From Candidatus Rhodoferax randersensis (GTDB lineage: Bacteria > Pseudomonadota > Gammaproteobacteria > Burkholderiales > Burkholderiaceae_C), in contig JADKEH010000009.1 of NCBI GenBank assembly GCA_016718155.1, positions 1-64,000 of the forward strand: a stretch of 64,000 nt of DNA. Reading direction: 5' to 3'. The position numbers and the translations under genes are program-made. Positions 42,888 to 51,687 of this stretch are shown here, one piece after another (positions within the stretch are counted from its first letter, which is position 1; each line of letters begins with the position of its first letter). The notes beneath the pieces were generated by a model that was not told where the DNA came from, did no database searches, and was given only the letters and a program-made list of their open reading frames with translations.

Positions 42888-44570
42888 TCAGCCCATGCGC
42901 GGCGTGGCGCGCTCAATGATGGCCGTCGTGTCAACACCGCGCGGCAGACCACCGTAGTTGTGGGCGCCGAGCTGGTCCAGGCGCGAGCGGCAGAAGGCAT
43001 CGCTGACAAAGGCCGGGGCATGCCGCACCAGCAGGCTGGCCTGCAGCGCCAAGGCCATGCGGTCCACCAAGTCGCGGGCGCGGTATTCCAGATCGGCGCG
43101 GTCACACAAGTCGCTGGCCAGTTTGGCAACATAGCGGTCCAGCGCGGCATGGCCACCCTTGGCCAGCATGACCTCGGCCAGGAAGGCATCCACCACCGCA
43201 GGCGTCTTGGACATGGCACGCAGCACGTCCAGGCACTGCACATTGCCGCTGCCCTCCCAGATGGCGTTCACCGGGGCTTCGCGGTACAGGCGCGGCATCA
43301 TGCTGTCTTCCATCACGCCGCTGCCGCCAATGCACTCCATTGCCTCGTAAGCATGCCCCGGCGTGCGTTTGCAGATCCAGTACTTGCCCACCGCGGTGAC
43401 CAGCCGTACCAGCAGGTCTTCCTGCTCCTGGTCACGGTGATCCATGGCACGCGCCATGCGCAGCGTCAGCGTCATGGCGGCCTCGCTCTCCAGTGCCAGA
43501 TCGGCCAGCACGTTTTGCATCAGCGGCTGCTGGTTCAACACCTCGCCAAAGGCCGAGCGGTGCGCGCAGTGGTGCAGTGCCTGGGAGGCGGCCATGCGCA
43601 TGCCCGCGCTGGAGCCGATCATGCAGTCAAAGCGGGTCATGCTGACCATCTCGATGATGTTGCGCACGCCCTTGCCCTCTTCGCCAACCATCCAGGCCAG
43701 CGCGCCGCGCAGCTCGGTCTCGCAGGAGGCATTGGAAGCATTGCCCATCTTCTTCTTGAGGCGCAGGATCTGCATCGGGTTCTTGCTGCCATCGGGTCGC
43801 CAGCGCGGTAGCAAAAAGCACGACAGGCCGCCGCGCGACTGCGCCAGCACCAGGAAGGCGTCACACATCGGTGCCGACACGAAGTACTTGTGGCCAACCA
43901 GTTCGTAGGCCTGGCCCGGCCCCTCCTGGCCCAGCGGGTAAGCGTGCGTGCTGTTGCTGCGCACGTCCGAGCCACCTTGTTTCTCGGTCATCGCCATGCC
44001 AATCGTGAGGCCCTGCTTGTGCGCCACCGGCACATTGCGCGGGTCGTAGATGCGGGCGGTGATCTTGGGTTCCCACAGGGCGGCCAGCTCCGGCTGCAAG
44101 CGCAGCGTCGGGACCGCGGCAAAGGTCATGGTGATCGGGCAACCGTGCCCGGCCTCGACCTGGCTGTGCAGGTAGCTGTGGGCGGCGCGGGCCACGTGGG
44201 CACCGGGACGCGGATGGGTCCAGGGTGACGAGTGCAGCCCATGCTCAATCGAAGTCTTCATGAACTGGTGGTACGCGGGGTGGTACTTCACCAGATCAAT
44301 GCGCTTGCCGAAGCGGTCGTGGGTGTCGAATTCGGGAAGATGGCGATTGGCCAGATTGCCAAGTTCAAGGTAGTCGGCCGAGCCGGTCAACGTGCCGAAC
44401 TGCAGCAGCGAAGGCTCGGCCCAGGCCGCGCCTTCACGCTGCACCGCTTCTTGCAGCGCCGCGTCTTGCGTGAACATGTTGAAGTCACTCAACTCGCAAG
44501 AAGTGTTGGTGACCTCATGGGTATCGGCCAGGTAGGGGTTGTGCAGCGCGGGCTCGTGACGAGCGTTCAT
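42888..44570 (-). CDS. aidB: AidB-type acyl-CoA dehydrogenase
   Basis: A 560-residue flavoprotein of the acyl-CoA dehydrogenase superfamily most like AidB, the protein of the adaptive response to DNA alkylation. Features are the long N-terminal part (NPYLADTHEVTNTSCELSDF-like start), AMTEKQGGSDVRSNSTHAYP with FAD contacts, and RTPGHAYEAMECIGGSGVME. AidB binds FAD and DNA, and its real substrate is unknown. Length agrees with AidB (about 545), not with classical 380-residue dehydrogenases. AGGAG stands nine bases before ATG 44570. It is convergent with rpoS. Confidence 0.88.
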   Translation of the reverse strand: MNARHEPALHNPYLADTHEVTNTSCELSDFNMFTQDAALQEAVQREGAAWAEPSLLQFGTLTGSADYLELGNLANRHLPEFDTHDRFGKRIDLVKYHPAYHQFMKTSIEHGLHSSPWTHPRPGAHVARAAHSYLHSQVEAGHGCPITMTFAAVPTLRLQPELAALWEPKITARIYDPRNVPVAHKQGLTIGMAMTEKQGGSDVRSNSTHAYPLGQEGPGQAYELVGHKYFVSAPMCDAFLVLAQSRGGLSCFLLPRWRPDGSKNPMQILRLKKKMGNASNASCETELRGALAWMVGEEGKGVRNIIEMVSMTRFDCMIGSSAGMRMAASQALHHCAHRSAFGEVLNQQPLMQNVLADLALESEAAMTLTLRMARAMDHRDQEQEDLLVRLVTAVGKYWICKRTPGHAYEAMECIGGSGVMEDSMMPRLYREAPVNAIWEGSGNVQCLDVLRAMSKTPAVVDAFLAEVMLAKGGHAALDRYVAKLASDLCDRADLEYRARDLVDRMALALQASLLVRHAPAFVSDAFCRSRLDQLGAHNYGGLPRGVDTTAIIERATPRMG

Positions 44571-44720
44571 GGTGGCTTCTCCTGAACAGGGGTAAGGCGG
44601 GTGCGTCAGTGCGGGCTATGTCTGGCCACCAACGAAAACAGTGTAGCCGCTGCCTCGCCGAATCACTATCGCCAGGGCGTCAGCAGGATTGACTCAGGCA
44701 GCACGGTTGGCGCGCCACCA

Positions 44721-44838
44721 TGGAAAAGCCACGTCGGCTGCGCCTCCTCGCAATGACGGTGCGTTCGTCATTGCGAGCGCAGTGAAGCAATCCAGGACTC
44801 CTGAATCCATGGACTGCCGCGCTGCGCTCGCAGTGACG
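44721..44838. repeat. REP-like intergenic repeat cluster (CTCGCAATGACG type)
   Basis: 44721-44758 ends in TCCTCGCAATGACG. From 44766, CGTCATTGCGAGCGCAGTGA begins a 73-base imperfect palindrome closing with CTGCGCTCGCAGTGACG at 44838 (AAGCAATCCA opposite TGGACTGCCG). Similar units are widespread intergenic repeats in Burkholderiales. It lies between the aidB promoter and the end of the chemoreceptor gene. Confidence 0.75.
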
Positions 44839-44864
44839 CCATCAGGTTCAAGGTCCGGGTGCGC

Positions 44865-46622
44865 TCAGAAGCTTGCCCAGTCATCGTCGCCACCTGCCGA
44901 CGCGTTGTGTGCCAGTGCTTTGGGAGGCTGGGCTGGGCGCGGTGTGCCCGGTGAGAGGGTAGGGGGGCGATGGCTGCCAAGTTTGCCGCGCGGTGCAGCG
45001 CCCCGAAAGGCTGGTCCGGCTTGGGCTGGTGCGCGCCACGCGACGGCGGCTGCGGTTGGAGGTGTTTTCTGGGAGGTGCTGCCCGACAGCGTGAACACCG
45101 CCACCGTGCCCACCAGCTCTTGCGCCTGTGACTTCAGGCTGCTGGCGGCGGCGGCCATCTCCTCTACCAGGGCAGCGTTTTGCTGTGTCACCTGGTCCAT
45201 CTGCATCACCGCTTCACCGACCTGCGAAACGCCCAGGCTTTGTTCGTTGCTGGCGGCGCTGATTTCGCCCATCAGGTCGGTCACGCGCCGGATGCCACCC
45301 ACCACCTCGGCCATCGTGGTGCCAGCCTGGTCCACCAGCAGGGTGCCATGCTCGACCCGCTCGACGCTGGCGCCAATCAGGGTCTTGATTTCCTTGGAGG
45401 CCGTGGCGGAGCGCCCGGCCAGGCTGCGCACCTCGGTGGCCACCACGGCAAAACCGCGGCCTTGCTCGCCGGCACGGGCCGCCTCCACCGCCGCGTTCAA
45501 AGCCAGGATATTGGTCTGGAAGGCGATGCCATCGATGACGCTGATGATGTCGGAAATCTTCTTCGACGATTCATTGATGCCCTTCATGGTTGCGACCACC
45601 TGGGCCACCACCTCGCCGCCACGCACCGCGGTGGCGCTGGCGCTTAACGCCAACTGGTTGGCCTGGCGGGCGCTGTCGGCGTTTTGCTTGACGGTGGCGC
45701 TGAGCTGTTCCATTGAGGATGCGGTCTGCTCCAGCGCGCTGGCCTGGCTCTCGGTGCGGGCGCTCAGGTCGTTGTTGCCCTGCGCAATCTCGGCACTGGC
45801 AGTGGCAACACCCTCGGACCCCTGGCGGACGTTGAAAACCACCTGGCCCAGGTTCTCCTGCATGGCCTGCAGTGACCTGAGCAAATGCGCCACTTCGTCC
45901 CGGCCTTGTGCGTCAATGGTCTGGCTCAGGTCGCCCTGCGCGACGGCATTCGAGATCTCCACCGCGTGACCGAGCGAGCGCGCGATGCCACGAATCAGTG
46001 CCAGCCCGAAGAAGGCGGCAAACAGCACGCCAAGCACGATAGAGCCTATCGCCACGATGCGGATGGTGGTGTAGCGCTCCAGCGCGGTGGAGTACTCGCG
46101 CTTGGCCTCGTCGAGCTGGAGCGTTAGCAGGCCCTGGATGCCGTCGTTCACCGGGCCGTAGAGCGGGCGGATTCGCTCCACGACCAGAAGTTTGGCGCCT
46201 TCAATGTCATTGGCGCGCAAGGCGGCGACTGCCGGACGCAGGCCTTCCTGCACGAACCTGGCGCGGTCCTCGGCAAATTTTTTGGCGATCCGCGCCTCTT
46301 CGGTCGTCAGGGTGGTGGCCATGTAGGCGTCCCAAACCTTGCCGATGGCTGTGATGTTGGCCTCGACCTCGGCGGTAGCGACCTGGATGGCCTCGGGCGT
46401 TGGCGTCACCAACGAGACCGCGATGGCCAGCCGGTTGCGCAGCAACTGGCGCTGGATTTCCGCAATCTGGCCGGTTGGCACGGTCCGGTCCTCGTAGACG
46501 GACTGCAAGGCCTGATTCGACCTGGCAATGCCAAACAGGCCAATGGAGCCGATGCCGATCAGCAGCACCGACATGATGCCGATCAGCAGACCCAGGCGGG
46601 TGGATATTTTCAGGTTGTTCAC
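44865..46622 (-). CDS. Methyl-accepting chemotaxis protein
   Basis: A 585-residue inner-membrane chemoreceptor. Membrane helix 1 spans about residues 10-32, a periplasmic four-helix-bundle sensor (4HB_MCP type) 33-190, and helix 2 191-212. A HAMP domain follows (RSLGHAVEISNAVAQGDLSQ), then the long coiled-coil signalling domain with the hairpin tip IDGIAFQTNILALNAAVEAA and ARAGEQGRGFAVVATEVRSL. The Pro/Ala-rich tail ends DDDWASF, like the CheR/CheB tether pentapeptide WxxF. The ligand is unknown. Its ATG overlaps the upstream GGDEF-EAL gene stop (ATGA), so it is the second gene of a coupled pair. Confidence 0.93.
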   Translation of the reverse strand: MNNLKISTRLGLLIGIMSVLLIGIGSIGLFGIARSNQALQSVYEDRTVPTGQIAEIQRQLLRNRLAIAVSLVTPTPEAIQVATAEVEANITAIGKVWDAYMATTLTTEEARIAKKFAEDRARFVQEGLRPAVAALRANDIEGAKLLVVERIRPLYGPVNDGIQGLLTLQLDEAKREYSTALERYTTIRIVAIGSIVLGVLFAAFFGLALIRGIARSLGHAVEISNAVAQGDLSQTIDAQGRDEVAHLLRSLQAMQENLGQVVFNVRQGSEGVATASAEIAQGNNDLSARTESQASALEQTASSMEQLSATVKQNADSARQANQLALSASATAVRGGEVVAQVVATMKGINESSKKISDIISVIDGIAFQTNILALNAAVEAARAGEQGRGFAVVATEVRSLAGRSATASKEIKTLIGASVERVEHGTLLVDQAGTTMAEVVGGIRRVTDLMGEISAASNEQSLGVSQVGEAVMQMDQVTQQNAALVEEMAAAASSLKSQAQELVGTVAVFTLSGSTSQKTPPTAAAVAWRAPAQAGPAFRGAAPRGKLGSHRPPTLSPGTPRPAQPPKALAHNASAGGDDDWASF

Positions 46623-48883
46623 TGGCTGCTCTCCCTAGTACTGGCGTCGGCCGAAATGGCCTGCATCACCACGGTTTCAAATTCGCGCAGCGGCATCGGC
46701 TTGCCCGCCAAGTAGCCTTGATAGCTCAGGCAGCCCAGGCGCTCCAGCACCGCACGCTGCTCTTCGGTCTCGACCCCTTCGGCAATCACCGTCACGCCAA
46801 GGTTATTGGCCATGCCGATGATGGTTTGCACGATCACCGCGTCACTGCGGTTTTGGGTGATGTGGCTGACAAAGCTGCGGTCGATCTTGAGCTGGGCAAT
46901 CGGCAGCTTGTTCAATTGCGACAAGGACGAGTAGCCGGTGCCGAAGTCGTCCATCGAGAACTCAATGCCCAACTGGTTGAGGGCCTTCATCTTGGTCACG
47001 GTGTCGTCCACGTTGTGCAGCACCAGGCTCTCGGTCAGTTCCAGTTTGAGCCGACTGGTGTCGATGCCTGTCTCTTCGCTGATCCGGCGCACCAGGCTGG
47101 CGAAGTCCGCCTGCCTGAATTGGCGTGCGCTGACGTTGACACTGAGCAGCAAGCCCGCCGTGCCTGGGCTACCCTGCCAGTGCCTGAGCTGCTCGCAGGC
47201 GCTGCGCAGCACCCATTCGCCTATCGGCACGATCAGCCCCGACTCCTCGGCGATGGCGATGAACTCGGCCGGCCCGACCATGCCACGCGTTGGATGGCGC
47301 CAGCGCAGCAGCACCTCGGCGCCGAGCACATGCTGGGTGTTGTCAACCTGTACTTGGTAGAACAACTCCAACTGATGTTGGGGCAGTGCCTGACGCAGTT
47401 CGACCTCCAGGATGAGGCGCGCCTCCAGCGCGGTTTGGATTTGGGGGTCAAAAAAGCGCTGGGTGTCCCGGCCGGTGGCCTTGGCCTGGTACATCGCCAG
47501 ATCGGCGTGCTTGAGTAAGTCATCAATCGTGGTGCCAAAGTCCGGGAACAGACAAATGCCAATGCTGGCGGTGTGCTCATGCGGCTGGTCGGCCAGCACG
47601 CAGGGTTGGCGGATGGTGTGCAGGATCTTTTCACCAATGCCCTCGGCCAGCACGGCAGCCAGGCCAGCATCGTTGCAGAGGCTCTCCAGCATCACCACGA
47701 ATTCGTCGCCGCCCAGGCGCGCCACGGTGTCGGTCTGGCGCAGGCAGCTCTGGATGCGCCGGGCCGTTTGTACCAGCAGGTCGTCGCCTACGTCGTGGCC
47801 CTTGCCGTCGTTGATGGTCTTGAAGTTGTCCAGGTCAATCATCAGCACCGCGCCATAGAGCTGGTTGCGTGCGCTGGCGTTGAGCGCGAGCTGCAGCCGA
47901 TCACGCAGCAAACGTCGGTTGGGCAGCTGGGTCAGCGGGTCGTAGAAGGCCAGCTTGTGAATCGCTGCCTCGTCGTCGCCTAGTTTGCTCTGCATGGCCT
48001 GCAGCGCGTGCATCACTTCGCTGACTTCATCGGCACCTTCAATCCGGATCAGCGTGTCGTAGCGGCCCATCGAGATCTGGCGAAAGGTGTCGATCACGCG
48101 CTGCAAGGGGCGCACGATCGAGCGGATCAATATCACGCCCAGCCAGGTCATCATCAGCATCGACCCCAGCAAGGCAGCAAGCGACAGCCAGCGGGTGCGC
48201 TGGTAGCGCTCGGTTCCGGTCTGGTAGGCGGCTTGGGCCAGATTGAACTGCAGCAGGCTCAGGGCTTCGAGCTGTGGCGCCATGTCTTCGAAGAACTGAC
48301 CGGCGTCGTTGGCGCTGCGCTGGACTGCGGCATAGTTGTTGGCACGCAAGGCGACGATGGCCGGGCGCAAAGCCTGCTCGATGTAGCGCGCGCGCTGGCT
48401 GGCGAAGTTCGCCGCCTGGTCGGCTTCCTGAGGGGTCAACGATCTGCTGGCATAGGCCGCCCACCGCGCGCTGATGAGTTCGATGTTGCGAGCAATCGCG
48501 TCCGCCGATGCCTGGGCGGCGTCGGCATTCAGCGCGAGGCGCGCCGCCTGAGCCGGTCCGGTCTCCACGTGCACGGCGCTCAAGGCCACCTGCAGAATCA
48601 AGCGGTTGCTCATCATGAGCTGCTGAATGCGCGAGAGCTCGCGTACCGGCACCATGCGGTGTTCGTACACCTCGTGCAGGCTTTCATTGGAAGTCTTCAG
48701 GCCCAGAATGCCCATGCCCGCCAGCAGCGCGGACACCGCTGCCGCCAGCACCATCAACATCGCCAGCCGTTTGCCCAGGGAATGTTTCAGGTAGGCGCGG
48801 CGCACCAGCGCGTGCAAAGGCCAGCCGGTACGAGGCGGGTGGGATGTGGTCTTGACGGAAGGAGGGTCGCCGTGTTTGAACAT
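46619..48883 (-). CDS. 4HB-HAMP-GGDEF-EAL membrane cyclic-di-GMP protein
   Basis: A 754-residue protein. A membrane helix lies at about residues 40-60, a periplasmic 4HB-type sensor at 61-215, a second helix near 222-245 and HAMP 245-300. GGDEF is intact at 391-395 with inhibitory RQTD nine residues before it. The EAL signature is EVL at 523-525 (Glu retained), with ELTESLVLHN and DDFGTGYSSLSQL. Both activities are possible. The sensor resembles that of the coupled chemoreceptor (YEHRMVPVRELSRIQ versus YEDRTVPTGQIAEIQ), so the two may read the same kind of signal. The start may be ATG 48883; the N-terminal 35 residues are basic. Confidence 0.92.
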   Translation of the reverse strand: MFKHGDPPSVKTTSHPPRTGWPLHALVRRAYLKHSLGKRLAMLMVLAAAVSALLAGMGILGLKTSNESLHEVYEHRMVPVRELSRIQQLMMSNRLILQVALSAVHVETGPAQAARLALNADAAQASADAIARNIELISARWAAYASRSLTPQEADQAANFASQRARYIEQALRPAIVALRANNYAAVQRSANDAGQFFEDMAPQLEALSLLQFNLAQAAYQTGTERYQRTRWLSLAALLGSMLMMTWLGVILIRSIVRPLQRVIDTFRQISMGRYDTLIRIEGADEVSEVMHALQAMQSKLGDDEAAIHKLAFYDPLTQLPNRRLLRDRLQLALNASARNQLYGAVLMIDLDNFKTINDGKGHDVGDDLLVQTARRIQSCLRQTDTVARLGGDEFVVMLESLCNDAGLAAVLAEGIGEKILHTIRQPCVLADQPHEHTASIGICLFPDFGTTIDDLLKHADLAMYQAKATGRDTQRFFDPQIQTALEARLILEVELRQALPQHQLELFYQVQVDNTQHVLGAEVLLRWRHPTRGMVGPAEFIAIAEESGLIVPIGEWVLRSACEQLRHWQGSPGTAGLLLSVNVSARQFRQADFASLVRRISEETGIDTSRLKLELTESLVLHNVDDTVTKMKALNQLGIEFSMDDFGTGYSSLSQLNKLPIAQLKIDRSFVSHITQNRSDAVIVQTIIGMANNLGVTVIAEGVETEEQRAVLERLGCLSYQGYLAGKPMPLREFETVVMQAISADASTRESSQ

Positions 48884-49069
48884 GCATGCAGCCCGTCTTT
48901 TGCGGGACTGTTCGTCAGCGTCCTCGACCGCGTGAGCAGCGCGAGGGCAGGTTAACGAGGCATGTTCAGGGCCTCAGGGTTCGACGCCAGGTGCAGGGGC
49001 GGATCGAATAGACCTTTGTATCAGAATGGTTACAACGCGTCAATTGAAACGGTGACATCGAAACGGGGC

Positions 49070-49702
49070 CTACGGTCCCGGGTCATGTGGCAGCTTGATC
49101 AAATTGAGGGATTCCCGCGCGGCAATGGTGTCGCGGGCCAGGTCAGCCAGCTTGCGTCGCTGGGCGCGCGCCTTGTCGCGCAGCAACTTGAACGCCTCGG
49201 TGCGCCCGAGCTTGAATTCCACCATCACGATGCCGGTTGCAATGTTGATGCCACGGTCGCCTTCCAGGGCCTGCTGCAACTGCTCGCGCGTTTGGCGCAG
49301 TTCATGCAGCTCGTTGGCGCGGGCCAGCGCGGCCTCGATGGCTGGCAGCAGTTGCGCCGTGTCCAGGGGCTTGACGGCGTAGCCCAAGGCACCGTAATGC
49401 GTGGCCTGCGCCACGATTTTGGGGTCGCCGTAGGCGCTGAACATCATGAACGGAATGTGGTCCAGCTCGCGCAGGCGCTGCGCCAGGTGCAAGCCGCCAC
49501 GCCCGGGCATGCGCACGTCGATGATGGCCAGGTCCGGGCGCAGGCCGCCCGCCAACTGGGCCTCGGCCTCCTCGGCGGATTCGGCCACGCTGAGGTGGTA
49601 GCCGGCCTGTTCAAGGCCGGCTGACAAGGTGCTTAGAACCAGGCGGTCATCGTCCACCAGGAGCAGGTGTGCGCCGTGGTGCGCGGGGGGTAAGCTGTTC
49701 AC
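49070..49702 (-). CDS. Response regulator with ANTAR RNA-binding domain
   Basis: A 210-residue regulator. The receiver domain (about 10-125) has LLLVDDDRLVL, the phospho-acceptor Asp in LAIIDVRMPGRGG, and the late Lys in YAVKPLD. A coiled coil precedes the ANTAR domain at about 140-200 (GIVMVEFKLGRTEAFKLLRD; KARAQRRKLADLARDTI). ANTAR regulators such as NasT and EutV bind paired hairpins in leader RNA and prevent termination. The GTG at 49702 overlaps the kinase stop (GTGA), so the kinase upstream is its probable partner. Target RNAs are unknown. Confidence 0.92.
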   Translation of the reverse strand: MNSLPPAHHGAHLLLVDDDRLVLSTLSAGLEQAGYHLSVAESAEEAEAQLAGGLRPDLAIIDVRMPGRGGLHLAQRLRELDHIPFMMFSAYGDPKIVAQATHYGALGYAVKPLDTAQLLPAIEAALARANELHELRQTREQLQQALEGDRGINIATGIVMVEFKLGRTEAFKLLRDKARAQRRKLADLARDTIAARESLNLIKLPHDPGP

Positions 49703-51687
49703 AGGGCAGGGTCTTTCAAAAGGCGAATGACGGGCGGCGTCACGCGCAAGGTGGTGACGACTTGATGGCCGACTTGCTGCAGGTCAAACTCGGTGCCGCT
49801 GCGCGGCAGCAGACTCTTGACCAGCTTGAGCCCGGCTTGCGAGTCTTTTGCCTGCTGCCCAGCGGGCGCCAGTTGGCCGGTGTTGGTGATGGTGATCAGT
49901 ACGTGGTCGGCTTGTTCGGCCTTGCGCAGGGTTATGCGGGCATCGCCATGCGCCTTGCCGCCGTGTTTGACCGCATTGTGGATCAGCTCGTTGAGCACCA
50001 GTGCCATCGGCACCGCCTCGGACTCGGCCAGCGTGCAGGCGGCCCACGGTTGGGGCAGGTCCACCGCCACCGGTGCCTGCCACAAGGCACTCACCTCGCT
50101 GGCGATGGCTTGTGTCAACTCACACAGTTGCACCGACGACGGGTTGGACTGACCGCGCAGGCCATGGATTACCGAAATACCTTGCACCTGGCCAATGGCC
50201 TGGCGAATTGGCTCGGCGGTTTGCGGGTAGTTCTGCGCACACTGGCGCAGCACGCCGATGATGCCCTGCAGGCTGTTCTTGATGCGGTGGTGCACCTCGC
50301 GCACCAGCGCGTCGCGGTGCAGGGACTCGTTGTGCAGGCGTTGCTGTTCCTGCAGCCGCGCGGTCGTGGCGTCGGTGAAATTGCCCACGAAATGGGTGAC
50401 CTGGCCCTGGTCGTCTCGAACCGCCGTAAAGGTGACTCGGTCTGGGTAGTCCTCGCCATTCTTGCGGCGGTGCCACATCTCGCCTTGCCAGGAGCCACAA
50501 CGCCTGGCCTCGTCCCTGACTGCTTCATAAAACGCCGCGCTGTGCCGGTCTGACCGGAGTAGGGCAGTGGTCTGGCCCTGTGCCTCGTCCTGCGTGTAGC
50601 CGGTGATGCTGGTAAATGCCTGGTTGACGCGCAGTATCGTGCCCTCGGCGTCCATGACCACGATGCCTTCCTGGCACTCAAAGGCGATGGCGGCAATGCG
50701 CCGTGAGTCGGCAGTACGCTGCAGCTCGGCCAGATACGCGCTTAAGGACATGCCCACCAAGGACAGGCTCATCATGTAGAACCACAGGTCGGTGGAACGC
50801 TCGTTGACCAGGTCGTTGGCGAAGAACCCGACCCCGTTGTGGGCGCCCAGCAGGGCTTGCACCGCTACCGTGCACAGCAGCAACACCACGCCGTGCGAGC
50901 CGAGCCGGATTGCCGCCCACGTAACAAAGAAGAACATCCAATAGCCCTGGCGCGCCACCAGGCCCAGCGAGTCGGCCAACCATTCCAGAAAGACGACCTG
51001 CCCAAACAGCAGCGAGACGCCCAGCACCAGGGTGGCTTCAGGCAAGCGTTGCGGCCAGGGGTTCAGGCGCGGCCAGCGCCGCCACAGCAGGACCAGTGGC
51101 GTCACCAGCACGATGCCCAGCAGGTTGCCCATCCACCAATGCAGCAGGCTGGGCCAAAACTGATTGGCACCCAATCGGCCCAGCCACAGCAGCGTGAGCG
51201 TACCGACGCAGGCGCTGACGCTGACCGCGGGCACACCGGCGTGCAGGGCGAGGCGCAGGTACGCACGCAGCGACCAGTCGTCGATCTGAAAGCGCTTGCC
51301 ACGGTTGAGCAAGGCGTAGCCAATCAGGGCTTCAAGCGTATTGCCAGTGGCAAAGACTGGTGATGACCAGCCTGCATTGCCCGACCACGCTTCGGTCAGC
51401 AGCACGCCCAAAAACACCCCGACCGCATAGCGCGGCCCGCCCACCAGCAGTACCGCCAGCGCCAGGCCGCTGGCGGGCCAGAACACGCCAAAGACACCGT
51501 CAACCGAAAACCAGGCCAGCGCCAAGCGGGACAGTGCGGCATAGACCAAGGCGACTGCCAACAGCTTGAGCCAAAGCGGCGCTTTGGCGGCGACAGTTCG
51601 GGCAAGTGTTTCGGGCACCTCCCCATTTTGCGCGGACTGCGGGCCAGCGAGTTTGACCTGGTCCAAGCTCTGGGACAATTGGCGCAT
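49699..51687 (-). CDS. MASE1-PAS-HisKA_2 sensor histidine kinase
   Basis: A 662-residue sensor kinase. The N-terminal MASE1 region (about residues 28-315) has some eight membrane helices, for example WLKLLAVALVYAALSRLALA and GVFWPASGLALAVLLVGGP. A PAS domain spans about 335-455 (GIVVMDAEGTILRVNQAF; RKNGEDYPDRVTFTAVRDDQ). The H-box LVREVHHRIKNSLQGIIGVL is of the HisKA_2/HWE type, and LVLNELIHNAVKHGGKAHGD is the N-box of the ATPase. Such kinases (for example EutW) often act with ANTAR regulators, as here. The ATG at 51687 shares two bases with the divergent rlmD start, so one of the two starts may be wrong. Confidence 0.9.
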   Translation of the reverse strand: MRQLSQSLDQVKLAGPQSAQNGEVPETLARTVAAKAPLWLKLLAVALVYAALSRLALAWFSVDGVFGVFWPASGLALAVLLVGGPRYAVGVFLGVLLTEAWSGNAGWSSPVFATGNTLEALIGYALLNRGKRFQIDDWSLRAYLRLALHAGVPAVSVSACVGTLTLLWLGRLGANQFWPSLLHWWMGNLLGIVLVTPLVLLWRRWPRLNPWPQRLPEATLVLGVSLLFGQVVFLEWLADSLGLVARQGYWMFFFVTWAAIRLGSHGVVLLLCTVAVQALLGAHNGVGFFANDLVNERSTDLWFYMMSLSLVGMSLSAYLAELQRTADSRRIAAIAFECQEGIVVMDAEGTILRVNQAFTSITGYTQDEAQGQTTALLRSDRHSAAFYEAVRDEARRCGSWQGEMWHRRKNGEDYPDRVTFTAVRDDQGQVTHFVGNFTDATTARLQEQQRLHNESLHRDALVREVHHRIKNSLQGIIGVLRQCAQNYPQTAEPIRQAIGQVQGISVIHGLRGQSNPSSVQLCELTQAIASEVSALWQAPVAVDLPQPWAACTLAESEAVPMALVLNELIHNAVKHGGKAHGDARITLRKAEQADHVLITITNTGQLAPAGQQAKDSQAGLKLVKSLLPRSGTEFDLQQVGHQVVTTLRVTPPVIRLLKDPAL

